Assembly (NCBI GenBank): GCA_013398955.1
Contig: VWPU01005269.1
Coordinates: forward strand, 216,515 to 280,514
From: Callaeas wilsoni
Taxonomy: Eukaryota > Chordata > Aves > Passeriformes > Callaeidae
Direction: 5' to 3'
Length of the DNA: 64,000 nucleotides
Shown: positions 37,075 to 51,461 of the stretch, piece after piece
Layout of the letters: each line of letters starts with the position of its first letter
Numbering within the stretch: position 1 is the first letter of the stretch
Notes under the pieces: model-generated
What the model saw: the letters and a program-made list of their open reading frames with translations, nothing else
What the model was told of the DNA's origin: nothing
Database searches by the model: none
Program-made: the position numbers and the translations under genes

Positions 37075-39353
37075 GTACTACAATTAGCAAGATGATTCCT
37101 CAGACGTGCTGGGCAAGACAAGCAGTAAAATGTCATTAAAAACGTGTCACTGATAGCAAAGACTGGTTTAGATTCCCCCAGTGAGTAGTCTCAGAACAAA
37201 TTCATTTTAAGGTAGGGAACTTCAGCAGCGGAAGAGACGGATATAAAGAGGGTTATGATCAAATTGCTCCTGAGAGCAGATAGCATCAGCCTGGATATAT
37301 CAGATTTTTTTTTTACTTTGCTTTTGAAACATATTTGGTTTTGCAAAATGCTTACAACACACGCTGCTTTGACACAGGATGTGATTCTTCAGCAGCATCC
37401 TGCTACCTGCGTGGATTCCCTCTTAAAAACTCTTTCTTTCTCCATTTTAAACCTTCTAAAACACCCAAGCTCCATAAACTATCCAACTGCAGACAGCTGA
37501 AGCGAGCTCACCTTCAGGCTGGAGAGCAGCAAATGACAGAAGTGTCTGAGTTCTGGCACCAGACACAAAGGCAAACAGCTGCTGCTAGAAAAGCATATTT
37601 TACTGTCCACAAAGTCTGAGCCTCACCTCTGAGAGCCACATGGAGTTCCACCACTGCCCAAAATACACAACATCTGCTTCCTACAAACTCTGATTTATTA
37701 CGTCTTCACTCCCCTTGGGTTTTAATTATGAGTAGATCTTGTAACTATTACATTTGTATTTGTTATATCCACCTAGAGATTTTTCTACACTATTAACTAC
37801 AAACTGAAAGCTCTTTCTAAAAATAGTACAAAAACATACTTAAAATATGCATATGGCCTTTATTAAGGAAATCCCTATAATGAATTTTTAGATGAAGTAA
37901 AAGCACCACTGAAACCACTGATTAGCAGGCAAGCCTGCACCTGATTTCATGGACTGTATGAGATTAAGAAGTTTCTTTCTATAACAATAAAATCCTAAAG
38001 AAAATACGAGTACAAAACTGACTGCTGCTCTTAATGCAAACCAGTGCGGTGCCAGGTAAAAATCCCTCATTACTGCACCACTCTGACTGCCCCCAGGGGC
38101 TCTTTGGGGGTGTTGAGCCACTTCCAGTGGTCAGGCGTCCTCGTTTTAAAGCACCTCCATGGGCTGGCACTTCCTCAGCACATGGGACAGATCCAGACTG
38201 CACCTGAAGAATAAAACACTGATCCTCCCCTGGGTAAGAGTAACACAGTCAGGAATGCAGTTGTTGGAAGCCTTCATACTCAGACTTCTTTTGGCTAAAT
38301 TTTCTGTTGTTTTGTTGGTTTTTTTTTCTGCTAAAATTCTTGATCTTTCTGGGAATAAGTTGATTCAGAAATGACTTTTTAATTTCTACGGTTGAACAAC
38401 TACCACCACAACAGAACATACAGTGCAATAAATAAATATCACTTGCAAACTTCAGATTTCTCTACCTCCACATCATCCATCAAAACTAATTCTGTAAAAA
38501 AAAAATGAAAAAAGGATGTGACGAACCCAACCAACCTTTCTCCCCAACTTACAAAAAGGCTGGAAACTACTTCTGGAAATGTCCTAATGCTTCTGTTGAA
38601 TGACTGAGTCTTCTGAAAATGTTTAGTGGTCCTACACAGACCCTCCAGGAGGACCAGCAGATCCCATCTCTGCCAGCCCAACACACCCACTGGGCAGCTC
38701 AGGTCCAAGCATTTAGGCAGAATCCCGTCCTGCTCATGGCACAGAAGTTTTGGGAATATGATGGAAAACAGAAATTGCTCCAGATGTCTGAACTGCTGAA
38801 ATTGGAAGGCAAAAAGGGCTGATAGCTGCGTTTTCCCTCCCCCAGTGTCAGCAGAGAGTGCGACTCGTGTGCTGAACCATCTGCAGACCAACAAACCCTC
38901 CAGGTAGAGCAATAGGAATGCAAGAAATATCTTGGCTCCGTATCTGTTTTTTAATTAAAAAGTTTTGCATGTAAACAGATACCTTCTCTTCTTCCAAATC
39001 CACACTGACATCCACTACTTATCATTCTAAGGCGAGTGCTAGAGGAAACATGATTAAAAAAATACCATATTCCATGGAAGTGATCTCAGAACTGCCCGTC
39101 ATTGGGCCCTCTGGTCCCCTTTCACACCAGCTCAACAGTGAGAGCTTTAAGCTGAAAAACAAGAAGTCAGGCCATTTGAAGACATAAAAGTCAGTTACGA
39201 GGGCTGTAATTTTATTTTTTTATTTATTGATTGATGGGTTGGAAAATAAACATCGGCTGGCTGGTATCTTTTAAAGGTTAAACAAATGTGATGAATGGTA
39301 TCACAGGAAGTCCTACCAAACCCTGATCCCCACTTCTTTATGAACTACACAGA

Positions 39354-39424
39354 CATCAAGGCTGGGTTGGATGGGGTTTTTTGAGCAAGCTGGTCTGGGA
39401 GGTGTCTCTGCTCAGGGCAGTGAT
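39354..39424 (+). mobile_element. CR1 LINE internal/3'-region fragment
   Basis: ATCAAGGCTGGGTTGGATGG, TTTTGAGCAAGCTGGTCTGG and GAGGTGTCTCTGCTCAGGGC match the CR1 stretch that reads AAGGCTGGGTTGGATGGGGC, GAGCAACCTGGTCT and GAGGTGTCCCTGCCCATGGC. It is a short copy in plus orientation without the terminal tail. Confidence 0.85.
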
Positions 39425-41275
39425 CAGGAAAATGCCCATGCAGATGTGAAGGGCACAGCTGGCACCACGAGGACACTGCAGCGGCTCTTGTTTCCTGTTC
39501 CCAACACAGGGAGCAGCACTTCAACACTTTGCAGTCACACATTCACAGTTTTATCCAGAGCAGGCCTCAGTAAGGACTGTCAGCTACCACTGTCAGTGAT
39601 GTCTAGCTCAGTGTAAACACTTTGTTAGGAACGTGATGAAATTACACCCTCAGGTTCATTCTAAATACTAAAATAAGTCTTTGCACAGAACAAGTATGCA
39701 CTCGTTTGTACTGCAGTGCTATGACCACAAGTTTTAATTTTTACTATTTAATTATTCATCCTGGATCAGGTCTCAATTTAAGCTAATATGCAAAGATGAG
39801 GGAGAATAGGCACTTGTTTATCTCAGTTTTTTCCAATTAATTCAAGTTGTTCAGTAATCACATTACTTTTCTACAATGTGATAAGGAAGTAAAAAACAAC
39901 CAGCAACCATCCAAAGAACAAAAAAAGATTCACTTTATACAAAAAGCAGGATATTCTACAAAATTTACTTGCATGAATAGACTCCAATAAACCAATTAAA
40001 ATACTCATTTATAGGGATGGCTCATATTATTGAATCAGCCTACAAGAGAGATTTTTCTTCTTTTTTCCCTTTAATGTCTACAATATTACCAGTGAATTGA
40101 CCTCATAACAGATTTTATGATTGAGACTGGCACAAGTTTCCTGAAATTGTCCTGGAAATACAAAATTGTCCTAAATTTCCCTCTTGTTCCATGTGGGCAG
40201 TGGCAATAAATGGTACATCAAGCAGCAATTTCATGTCTATGAACTTGTGCTGTACCTGAATTAACCAAGCCAAAGCTTCCTATCTCCCAAATGTCTGCTA
40301 AAATGAACCATCTACTACCTTTTTCCAACAGAAAACTTGGGAAAAGTTGAAGTAAGAAACAAAAAAATATCCAGTCCAAATATGGACTGAATTATTCAGT
40401 CCATAATTCATACAGTTTTAATGGTATTTCTGACCTTTAAAACAAAAAGCACGAACAGCTCACCCAGACCATTGGGCAAACAGAAAAAGTAAGAGGCAAA
40501 GCCTGCAAAGAAAAGAGAAACTACCCAAGAGGAATCCTCTGCAGCTCCAGTACAACATTTCTACTTTGTAAAAAATGAAATGCCATCAAAATTCACCAGC
40601 CACTCTCAACCCATCTCACAATCAGGTCATTACACAGAGGAGGGGACAGACATTGAGCTCCACTGAACCCCAACCAGTTCACCAATCCCAATTTGCATCT
40701 GTTACCTTAATGTTTTCCTGAATGTCTATCAAAAATCAAACAAAAATGAACAAATCTTTTTTGTTGAACCTGCCTGCCACAGGCAAGTCCTTTGTCTCTG
40801 CAGGACTCTCCCTGTGGATGTGCCTCCCAAAACACCGTGGGCATTGATCCCACGTGGTGAAGATGAGGTCATGGAAGTGCCCCAGGAGCCTCCAGCACTG
40901 CGCAGGGATGGAGGCTGGGATGGGCACAATGCTGACGCGCTCCCTCTGTGTGAACGTGGCCAGGACACCTGCATGGCACCCACCTGCAGCTCCCTTGGCT
41001 TGAAAACCACTCCTCCAGCACCGATGGGACTGAAGCTGTGAAACGGAACGGTACAGCAGAGCAATGCAGCGATCTGGGCAAGATCCACCCAACCAGCAGC
41101 TTCGGAATGAAAACTACAGGCTGTGTTGTTTAAAACACTGTCCTGGGCTCAGGCAGCCGTTTGGGTATCTGCGCCACACAGAGCCCCTGTGGAGGGGGAT
41201 GTTACGTGTTCTCTCCCTACCCTGTTATTTCTGGCTGCTTAAGCAGCAAAGGACCAATATCCTGTTCAGCTCTGC

Positions 41276-41365
41276 TCCGTTGGTGCAGGGGAAATCAGTG
41301 AGCGATGGCTCTGCGCTCGCTTCCCACACCTCGTCCTCGCGCGGCACCGCTGCGTTTCGGCAGTG
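41276..41365. other. CpG-rich islet in intron 2
   Basis: About ten CpGs occur in 90 bp (GAGCGATGG, CTGCGCTCGC, CTCGTCCTCGCGCGGCACCG, CTGCGTTTCGGC). No promoter motif, exon or known repeat was identified. Confidence 0.4.
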
Positions 41366-44300
41366 ATTGATGACTTGTGCCAAGCCCCTGTTACCAGCAA
41401 CCAAATGGGTTTTTCTTCATGAGCTGCCCGTTATCACGCAAACTTTATGAGCTTTTAGGGTAGAAGGCTTATCCTCTGGAACAGACTTTCCCGTCTAAAA
41501 CACCTCCTCCTTTCTCCTGTGATCTACTGTTCATTTATCTTTACTGGAAAGCTGGTGTACAGACTACAGACATCTGAGGCTCTCATTTCTGGAAAAGCCA
41601 GCCATGGAAACCCAAAAAATGAAAAGCCAACACTCCCACCAGCATATTAGCTGGTTTAAGACCACAGTTAATGGCTTGTCAATCATACATAATTTCACAT
41701 TAAATTTCATTTACATTTAAGTCACAGTGGACTGAGCAGCCGTGTACATATCCATGAACCAGTTTCCAGTGCCCACCAATAATTAACAGCCTCTGTTCAC
41801 CCTATGGGGGTGTTTCCCAAATCCAGATTGACATCCACCAGGCAGACTGGCTCTCCAGACAGTATTTTCACAGAAACTAATTCACACCCAGCACAGACAG
41901 CCATTCCTTCAATGATGGTTTAGTTCCTTTCCAAAAATCACCTCTCTATTTCTGGGCACAGGAAATACGCTTTGGTTTCGATCAGAAAGGGACCTTCAAA
42001 ATAAGCAGTGCCAAGTACATTAGACAAGGCAGGAAATCAACTAAACGATTAATGAATTTTATTCACCTGCTACTCAGCACCCCACAGAAAGTGCTCATGC
42101 CCTCTCCAGCCTCTCATTCCAATGCTTGGCGGTGACTGCCTTGAAAATCTTGGTTCCATTGGGCATTATCCACGGTCTGGATTTCAAGTCAATATTTAAA
42201 GGGGAGACTGAAGGACGAAGGTCCTGGGCTGGCCTAAATCATACTTGTTATGGATTCACATCACTTGGCAAACAAAGCATCACTGCATCTTTTGAAACCC
42301 TACCTGGTCTACCAGAGAACAGAGAAGAGCCAACCCAGCCCTGGCTGATTCAGGGCCACTGTAAACCGTGAACATCGATAGGCAACTACACTGCAGCCTC
42401 CTAAGCAGGGTTTATCTCCATTACTTTGGAATTTACGCCATTTTTCTGGCACTGTTCGTCTGGCAAATGAGGGCCAAAAGATGATCCAGTCTACAAAGAA
42501 TACTCTAGGATAAGCAAAGGACAAAGAGCAGTGACTCTGTCATTACATTCTGCTTGCTCCAAGCCCTAGCACTGAAGCTACACAGTATTTAGTGATTTAT
42601 TCTGCTTGGTTCTAGCTAGATTACTAAAACATTCTCTTCTGTCTTAGCAGCAAGGCAGGGTGTGGGTACACAAGGTCAAATCATGCCTGTTTATGCCACC
42701 TTTTAATTTAGCTGGTTTGAACTGAAAGGTTTGCTCTAGAGATGAATTACTCCTTAAGAGGTTTCTTTAAAGCAACGCATTTTAAAAAAATTTGAAAAGC
42801 TTAAGGCCTCCTAATACATGTGACTACTTTGCTGTGCTTCTGCCCTGGGAAAAAAAATTATTGAAGCAACAAAACTCTGTTTCTTCTAGTAATGAACGGT
42901 AAAACCTTGTCCAGGGGAAAGAACAGTGATTAGATTTTGAATGTGTGTTACTTCCAAATGTATAGCCGTTTTGCTTGAGACAATATTAAGATGCTAAGAT
43001 GCAATGTTTGATCATTAATTTTGGCTAACACTACGCATTAGTGTTGCTGCAGTCTCAGATTTTTTTCTTCTCCCCTGGTTTTAGACAGCCTTAATCATGC
43101 TTACAGCCGATCCTAATTGCTGAATCCTATCACTCTCCACCTTCTCTAAAATGCTCGGGGCAAAAGAAATAGTGAAGATTAATGACAGACATGTAATTAG
43201 AAGAAAATGTAAAGATCTTGTGTTAATCATTCAGAAATAATTTGATAAATATGAAATCCTGAAGAGCTCTCGGAGTAAAGATGATAGAATGAGTGCTGTG
43301 GCACAAAGCTGAGCACATTTGTATGTGCCACACTCCGTGCCACTGGAAGGAGGGAGCTCACGCCCGAGTGTGTGGGAATGCAAGGGAGGCTTCAGGAACA
43401 TAATGGGATTCAGCATGGAAGACCATCTGTTTTAATTGAGCAAGCTTATTCGTGCAATGCTTTGCTCCACTAATCTTGTTTAGATTAATGTTAATGCTCT
43501 ATTAAAAGGTAGTTTATCATCCCACAATACTGAGTTGAGGTGATCCCACCCATGGCAATGTTCTCAGCTCTCGTGGAGGCACAGAGCTCGCTCATTACCG
43601 GGCTATTGATCATTTTACAGCACAACTCTGAGGCTGGGGACCTTGCTTAGAAATAACCAGAGATCTTTTGTGCAGTGAGGGTACAGGCACAGATAAACAG
43701 CTTTTCTTTAGTTCATTTAAAATACCAAAGACCACCGTCCGCAAAATAATTCTCAATTATGCCTTTGGATAACTACAGGAATGACACTTCGGCTAAAAAC
43801 ACCTTTCAGGCTGTAACAGAGAAGTGTCAAACGGGGATGAGTTTCTCTCAGTTTCTTTTCTTCCTGTGACACATCTTCTCACCATAACCTTTGGTCTGTC
43901 CTTGGTGTTTGCTTTAATGAGAAAGCAGGAAGCTGAGTGCTAGCTGGAAGCACACCTATCATTAAAAATGCAGACAAAAATGTGTAGCAAAGCACCTTTT
44001 GTATATGGATCTCAAAATCCCAGGTTGCAGAAGCATTATTATATCCTGAAGTTTTGGTTTTGTTGGTTTTTTTCAAATATGGCAAATTCTGAAAATGACT
44101 GCTTGCATCCTTCATAGTTGGAGAATAAAGCACCTAAAAGTTTTGGTAATTATTTTTAGAGGTTTTATTTTTTAAAACAAAATCACGTGCCAGCCAAGAA
44201 ATGAATCATTTCATCACTGTTTGGGGGTTGGGTGCTGGAGTAGCAAAATGTATTACAATCTACTATATTTAAAATGTTCATTTTGTACAGCTCCTACTTC

Positions 44301-45019
44301 TCTGGTGTCTACAACTGCAGCTGCTCAATACCACTGCAGCACAAATCAAGAAACAAAAGAAGCAACAATTGCAGCTCCTATCCCTCCTCCCCAAATTTCA
44401 AGTACGGCTTGAAAGAGTCCACTTAAAATTTTTATTTCCTAAGGGAAAATTTTATAATTACATTTTGGACATGCAAACAAGGATGATGAAGGATACCAAG
44501 AGAAGATGAAATATATTTGAAGAAATTCTTCACATGCCATTCTAAAACCAATAATCTCACAAAGCAATAATTCAAGAGAGATTTCCTCCCTGAACACCCA
44601 AACATGTCAGTCATTAATTACAACTCAGAAAAGCTTTTCTGTGATACAAAAGCATCACCATTCCTTCTCTGCAAAATTGGGAACCTGAGAAGGAGAAAAG
44701 TTTAATGGTTCATCCAAGAAAATCCAGCTGATAAACTGCAAAACACTGCAAGCAACATCAGATGCTTGTTCTCACACTGGCTGTGGGGATGTTGGCAGCT
44801 CCCCACTTTAGCCCGGGGTAGGTTTTAATTTTCTCAGTAAAACTAAACCTGAAATTAGCCCAAGCACTGACTTTTGAAAATCCCACCTGAGCAGGCTCCC
44901 AAGCACATGAATTATATCAGACACAAAGGCAATGTCTCATTAAAAGAACCACGCTCCGAGATGAAGCCCTCTCTGACTGGCGTACTCCAGTGAAAACAGG
45001 ACTGGCTGAGGACACGTGT

Positions 45020-45300
45020 ACGAGCCACAATTTTTCATGGGAATGTTGGAAGAGACTTAAATGAACCCCTTAATTTGCAAAGTGGAATTGTTAATGTTTC
45101 CCTTGGAAAGACAAGACACATTTCTACCTCTAACGAGCGATATCCATCCATAGCTAACGAGCCACACAACCTCCGAGCGAGCGCTGACAACTTCACATGG
45201 GAGGCACACGAGCCAGAGATTACACTGGGAAAGTTGATAGCGCTCAGGGTTAGAAATCGCTGATTTCCTGAGTACTTGTCAAGCACCCATTCAACGCTCC
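45020..45300. promoter_or_regulatory. Candidate conserved non-coding block in intron 2
   Basis: This is a non-repetitive block that keeps many CpGs in otherwise CpG-poor intron, including repeated CGAGC words (TAACGAGCGATATCC, GCTAACGAGCCACAC, CCTCCGAGCGAGCGCTG). Both strands have modest open frames that I do not recognise. The look is that of a constrained vertebrate intronic element, but there is no alignment behind this and the call is an inference. Confidence 0.3.
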
Positions 45301-48300
45301 AGGCTGTGTCCAACAGAAATTACAAGTGACAAAATAAAATTAAAATACCCAGACATCTCTGCCCCCATCTGTTTTCAACGTTTTTTGTCCTTTCCAAACA
45401 ACTTCCTGTGTTGAGCTCCATCTCCCCAGCCTGGCTGTGCCCCACAGAGCCATCCCTTTTGCAGAACAACTCTGGACCAGGGCTGCAAGGGGTTTGCCTC
45501 ACTAGTGCCTTGTTTTTAGGGCATTTGCCACATTTTGGGGGCAGCTGCCCTGATGTGGAATGGAGTTCAGCTGGGATCTGTATTGCACAAGGCCCTGCAT
45601 GCAGTTATGAGGCTGCCTCCAAGCACTGACCCCAAGGGAAAGGAACTGGCAGAGGCAGCCAGGCACTGCAAGAAGGCTGGGGCAGAGTGAAATCGCATGG
45701 GAAGTGTGAAAGTGCCACACTCAGACTCACAGACGGCAGACAATTCCATACTCAATTGTACTCCATCATCAGCTACATTCAACACTGATGTGCTCCATCA
45801 GTTTTATCTTGAGCCTGAAGTCACACTGTGCAGTGCAGGGTGAGCGTGGACCTGCCTGTCCTGCTGGGCTCTGTGGGAGAGGAGAAATCACTCAATCCAT
45901 GTAAAACCTACCTCTGCACTTTCCCTTGGATTTCCTGGCTGCTGCCCACATTTCTGTGTACAGAGGGGAGGGAAAGATGCTCCACCAGCATCCTTTGGGG
46001 TCACTCCTCTCCAGTGACAACACTGAGTGAGGTGCCTGTGGGTGGAGCAGGGGAGCGCCTGCACTGACATAAAAGGCACAAACCTAAACCCCTCCTTTGG
46101 TCAATAATGCAAAGCAGAACATGACTGGCATTTTCTCCCTAAGAAACACGTTCAGGAACCTGTGCCTAAGCTGCACGGGCTGTTAGCCAAGGCTCTGTAT
46201 CTACACTTGACAAATTATGAATTCATCCATTGTTTGAAAGTTTTGAATTCACTGTTGGTGGTAAACTTTTTACTAGAACACACAGATGGTCCTGCCTGAT
46301 CTTGTTAATGAAAAACTCTCACACAGCTACAAAAACAGACGTGATCATCTGTTTTTCAACATTCTGAAAAAAATCTACAGAGGTGTAAGGTGCTATACAA
46401 ATGAGAATAATTAGCTTGTGCCATCTGTGGACATTAAAAAAACCCAGTGTGTCTGTATTCCTGTGTTTTATAATGATAAGCATTATGTCTTCAGCAAAGT
46501 ACATACTTAATAACTTTTCAATTTATTGTGACCTTCTGCTCCAATTTACTTAATTTACTTTACTATAATACTAGCTGTGCCTCACACCTTTTTCACCTTA
46601 TAATTAGCAAGTAATAAAAAATGCTATTAAAAAGTAATAAGTCTGAAGCTCTCTGACAACTTACTGATTAATTCTTAAGATTTTGAAGTACGTTGGAACA
46701 TACTTAGCTAAAACATCAATTTTACCCAGTTTTCAACCCTGCTAACGAGGGTTGGTACATGATCGAGTCTCACAGCTCACTCACAAGTGATGGCAGCAGG
46801 AATTGTACCCCCCAGTGTCACATGGCTCGATGGCAGGGTGACACTTCCCAGGTCTTTCTAATCCAAATTTAGTGGAGAGCTGAGCTCTGTCCTTGCACAG
46901 GCAGTGCTGCACGCCTGGGCTCTCTGGCAGCAGGGGCACAGCACTGCAGCAGCCTGGGAATGGATGCCCTGAGCATCCAGCGAGCGACAGCCAATACAGA
47001 TGGGTGCCTTAGAGGGAAAACAGGAAAAATGATCAGCAGCCAGGACTGGGTTTCACCTGATTTTGTATAACATCCCCTGGGGGCATTTAAACGTGCTGAG
47101 GGTGCAGAACTTCTATCCCTCAGCCTCCATAAAAACGGGAAGTGACCAGGCAGGCTGGTCTTGCAGGCTGCACTCGCTCGTGTTCACAGCACTCCCACGG
47201 CACGGGGAGAGACTGTCATTACTGCTGCAAAAGGGTCATTTGCACACAGAACGAAGAGCAGGGTAAACAGCACTGCACAAGCTGTCCAGGCTGGAGCCTG
47301 GTAAGAAAGAGGACAGCCAGCCTGGAGGGCTGAGAGTGGAGCCCACATTACACGGATGTTTGCCGGACACCAGGAAATGCTCAGAGCAGCTGCTCCCCCA
47401 AGTTCATTCCCGTGTCTCCCACAGCAGGCACTGGTGTGAAACACCCTCCATGTGCCATTCAGCTCCTCTCTCTGAGAACCTGTACTCTCCTATCAATGGG
47501 TTTCACTTCATAGTAAGTGAAAGATTACTGACTCCATGGAGTGCTGAAAGCTGGAATGCCGTTTCCTCAGTGTTTCCACTGCCATTCCTAGTGCCCTTCC
47601 ACTCATGGACTGCTCTTATATTACTCCCGCAGATAAAAAGGCAGACACCTTTCAGTCTCCCAGCTGCTAGGGAAACCTGCTACTTTTCTCAACAGCATTT
47701 TGTACACGGAGCTCCAAAACAGACCTGAGCAGTGGGTCAACAAATGCTGTGTTTATTATTTAATGGTTTATCATTACTTTGTTCGAAGCTGGTAGCAAAT
47801 CCCAAGGTAGAATGCAAGATCCAGGATGTGCCCTGAACAGCCTGACACCTAGAGAAGATTAAAATATAAAATACATCCTGTGCTCACCTTGTAATCCTAG
47901 CATGGACACCTGTAGCTGCAGATACACAGATGCTCAGTCCTTACTCTCTTATCTGCTATGTGTCCTAATACCTGCAAAACCCCTCTCTCTACTCATATGT
48001 GACTTGAAACCAGGACAGGTGAGTGAAGGAAGAGATAGCAGCAATTACAAGCATTTTTTAATCCAGTAGGCTCCACTCCCAACAAAATTTTGTGATGCAA
48101 CTAATTTAAAAAAATACCCTGTACTTTTGAGTTTTTTTTTTTTATTTGTACTTTCTGATTTGAGCTACTGCAATACTGACTCACCTACTGTCTTTAAAAT
48201 ATTCATAGATTTACCTAGTACAGATGGTTCAGACTAAAAGTGTGACTAGACCATCTTGTAACACCAACTCTTTCTCATCCATTTTGTAACTTTCCTGGGG

Positions 48301-51300
48301 CATAGGTGAGTTAGTCAGCCTTTGCTCTCAGTCCAAGGACTTGGTGTTCTTTCACCTTTTAAACCTCGTTTCCTTCAACTGACCCATCTCCATTTCTATT
48401 TCTGAAATACCTCCAATTTTCCCTTCTCTGATACCATTTATTTATACAGCAATTATCTGCTGAAGGTTTGAGAGTACCTGCCTTTACTTTTGCTGTTGTA
48501 TCCATTTAAGCTGCAGCATCTCCTAGTTAATTTACTTCAAGATGTTTTTTCCAGACTGCTATTGGATAGAAAGCAGTATGGCTCTACTCTGAGATGACTT
48601 GGAAGAGCCTGCATGCAATGCTATCTCCTAAGTGCACTCTGAAGTCAAATCAATTCACAAAGTCATGTTCACAAAATGGGAAATGATAAGAAAAGAATGA
48701 GTTCTGTTCTACAAATTACCAGCAATTCAGTGTGGTGCTTTAATGTCATTCCTGTTCTTCATGGATGTCACCAAATGCACCAGGCAAGTAAAATGCCCAT
48801 ATGAAATTAAGACACTAAAAGTAAATGTTTGCTCCCATGTTGTAAAGAACCTCATAAACGTCAGAGGTTTTTATTTCATGCACACCACAGCTTGTAGAGA
48901 CACAGGAAACATTTGGTTCTAATGGGAAACTGATGTTCCTTTCAGCACCGTGGTGCCCATTAGTACCTGTGTGAGCGATGTGCTGCTGCCACTGTGAGCA
49001 GCCCCACGCACCAGCTGACCAGGACTGCACAGACTCAGCCTCCAGTTCTGCGCTGTTTCAAGTGCCAAGGGAAGGGAAATTCACATACTTCTCAAAAACA
49101 CTGCGTGTCAAGTCTCATGCCCCTTGATGCTGCTACTCCATCAGTCAGACAAGCCCTACTCACTGTATTCCCACCAACAGCCCTGAGTCCCCCGACTTCT
49201 TTCCCTTGCCTCCACATCCTTCATCTCATTCCTGTCTACTCCACAGAAGTGTAACTTGGAATGCACAGACAGATGGGAGGTGGGGAAAGGTAGGAAACAC
49301 TTTTGGGGTACAGTGGGTGACTGCAAGTAGAAGAGAAAGGGGTGCTGAGGCCAGTGATTCATTATTCCTCCACTGCTCCACTCATTCCTAAAATTTTGGG
49401 GTGTACCGACTGCACTAAGATGAGCTTGGCAGAGTACAACTACCCTGCACTGTGATTTAAGCTGGATACTGCCACCGTAACAAGGATGTATCACATTTTC
49501 CCAGTATCTCCTGGTACCAAGCAATGCTGGAAAAGCCCAATGCAAACACACCAGGCCAGACTGCTAAGAGAGACCAGCACCTCAGCAGCTCCTGCTGAAA
49601 CATGGATTAAACAAAACCTAGGGGCATGGTATCAGAGATGCTCCATTCCCATTACAACACACACAGACAGATGGTCACCCCCCAGTGACTCCAACCTTGC
49701 CGTAAACCTGGTAACTTCATCAGGTGATTTAAAGGCAGCTCCATCCTTAAAAATCTGGTTTCAGCTATGAGAAGGCCACAACTGAGCAGCTGACGCCAGG
49801 CGCCTTTGGAAATGGAGGCTGATTCCTTCTCACTATCCAGGTATTATCCTGGGGAGGAAAGAAGGGGGCAAGTGTTCTGGCAGGAGCTCAGCTTGCTCAG
49901 AGGCAGACTCCCCTTTGGAAGAGGGAAACACATGCTCAAGTGGGCTGCTTTTCAGTCTTGGAAATGCTAACGAGATTTTTCTGTTTGATTTTTGCCTTTA
50001 CACCAGTCAAATCAAAATTAAGGGATTTCCATGTGTGATACTGAACACACACTTTTGCATTAGGGATTTGTGTTTTGTAAATTATACCCTTTAGCCATAT
50101 CACTAGTCATTAACCTAATTTAAATTTCAATAAGGAGATTCTCCGTTTTTGTCATTAAAATTAACTAGCTCCTCACTGCGAAGATACAATCAGGAGGGTG
50201 AGGTGAGAGGGTATCACCAAGTAAGTCTGATTAAACCCACTTTTTATTCTGCAGCTCCTTGTACTCCCCTGCAGTGATACAAAAGCGCCTCCCAAGCGAC
50301 TTCCCCTGGCTGATGGATAAGGTGTCAGAGTGTCCCTTTGCAGAGTCTCAAAGGCCACTCAGTGCCTGCTGTTCCTGCTAAGTGCAGTCTGTCATGTGCT
50401 GCCGAGGCTTCTACAGACACTCCCGAGTGCCCTTCTGCGCCGTGTTCAAATGCAGGAGGTCACTGTAGGAGCTGCCAGTGCCAGCAGCAAAGGCAGTCCC
50501 TGGGAACAGCCCTGGTGGCTCACCGTGCCAGCCTGTCGGGAATCTGTGCTCTGAAGTCCTGTGATGCTCGCAAATTTGTTATCAGAGCACGGAGTGACCT
50601 CCCTTGACCACTCGCTGCTCCCCCGCTGGCCGGGGATGCAGCTGGAGGCAGGTAAAGGAGTGGGGAAAAACTTTGCCAGGAGCCAACGGGACGGGTCTTT
50701 GTGAAAAATCAGGAAAGAGATGCTGCCAGATCCAAAAACATGTGAAACAAGAAAATGCCCATGTGTAGGAGGCAGAGCTGGGGCTGGAGAGGTGTCCTCG
50801 GGGCTCCAGGATGCCCAGCTGAAGCACAGATCCCTCCAGCTCCCGGCAGTGGCACCAGAACACGGAATGTGCTGCAGCTTGGGAAGAACTGAGCGTGACA
50901 AACCCAGACAGAGAGAGGTCCAGTTCCCCCATCAACCTGTGTCCTGCATTTCCACACCAGCAGGGCAGAAGCCAGAGGAGTTTCCAGGCTTATTTGTCTC
51001 AGAGCATATTTTATTCCGCAATTCCTCCTTCCAGAAGGAGCTCTAGAGTCAGCAACACCCGCCAGCAGTGACTAACAGAGTGATCGTTGAGAGCAAATAC
51101 AAAGATAAGACTTTTTCCAGAAAAAACTTCCTCTGTACTAAAGGACATGCCAGAACTGAAGTGACTCAGATGTTATGGGTCCTGATGATGTAGTAGAAAA
51201 TTAACAAGATTGTGTATTTCACAGAAAACAGGTAAGAGAGTAGGCTGAAAAGAAATGTTCTTTTAATTGGATTTTTTTGTTCTCTTGTTATCTTCAGCAC

Positions 51301-51437
51301 CTCAACGCCTGCAGTACTTAAAATCTTCTGGGACTTAAGAAAGCTCCATTTCTTTGATTCCATTCTCATTTGAAACTTTTATGAGCAATATTATTGGTAT
51401 GTAAGAAAAACCATATGTACAACAGTATGCAAAGAAC

Positions 51438-51461
51438 ACCCTACACTAACTGGTGTAGGGT
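51438..51461. repeat. Perfect 9-bp inverted repeat with 6-nt loop
   Basis: ACCCTACAC (51438-51446) is followed, after TAACTG, by its exact reverse complement GTGTAGGGT (51453-51461). The flanks do not extend the stem. No T-run or RNA gene is associated, so it is probably incidental. Confidence 0.8.

Noticed and set aside
36648..37139. 163-codon plus-strand ORF ending in an Asn/Lys-rich tail
   Set aside because: The tail is a translated A/T microsatellite (37047-37074) and the rest is unrecognised; it is antisense and intronic.
42100..42180. Possible CR1-like segment (CCTCTCATTCCAATGCTTGG)
   Set aside because: A single vague match; adjacent CR1 motifs are absent.
46380..46415. AGGTGCTATACAAATGAGAA resembling the tail of an ancient SINE/LINE
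   Set aside because: About 25 bp of similarity with no body attached; it cannot be told from chance.
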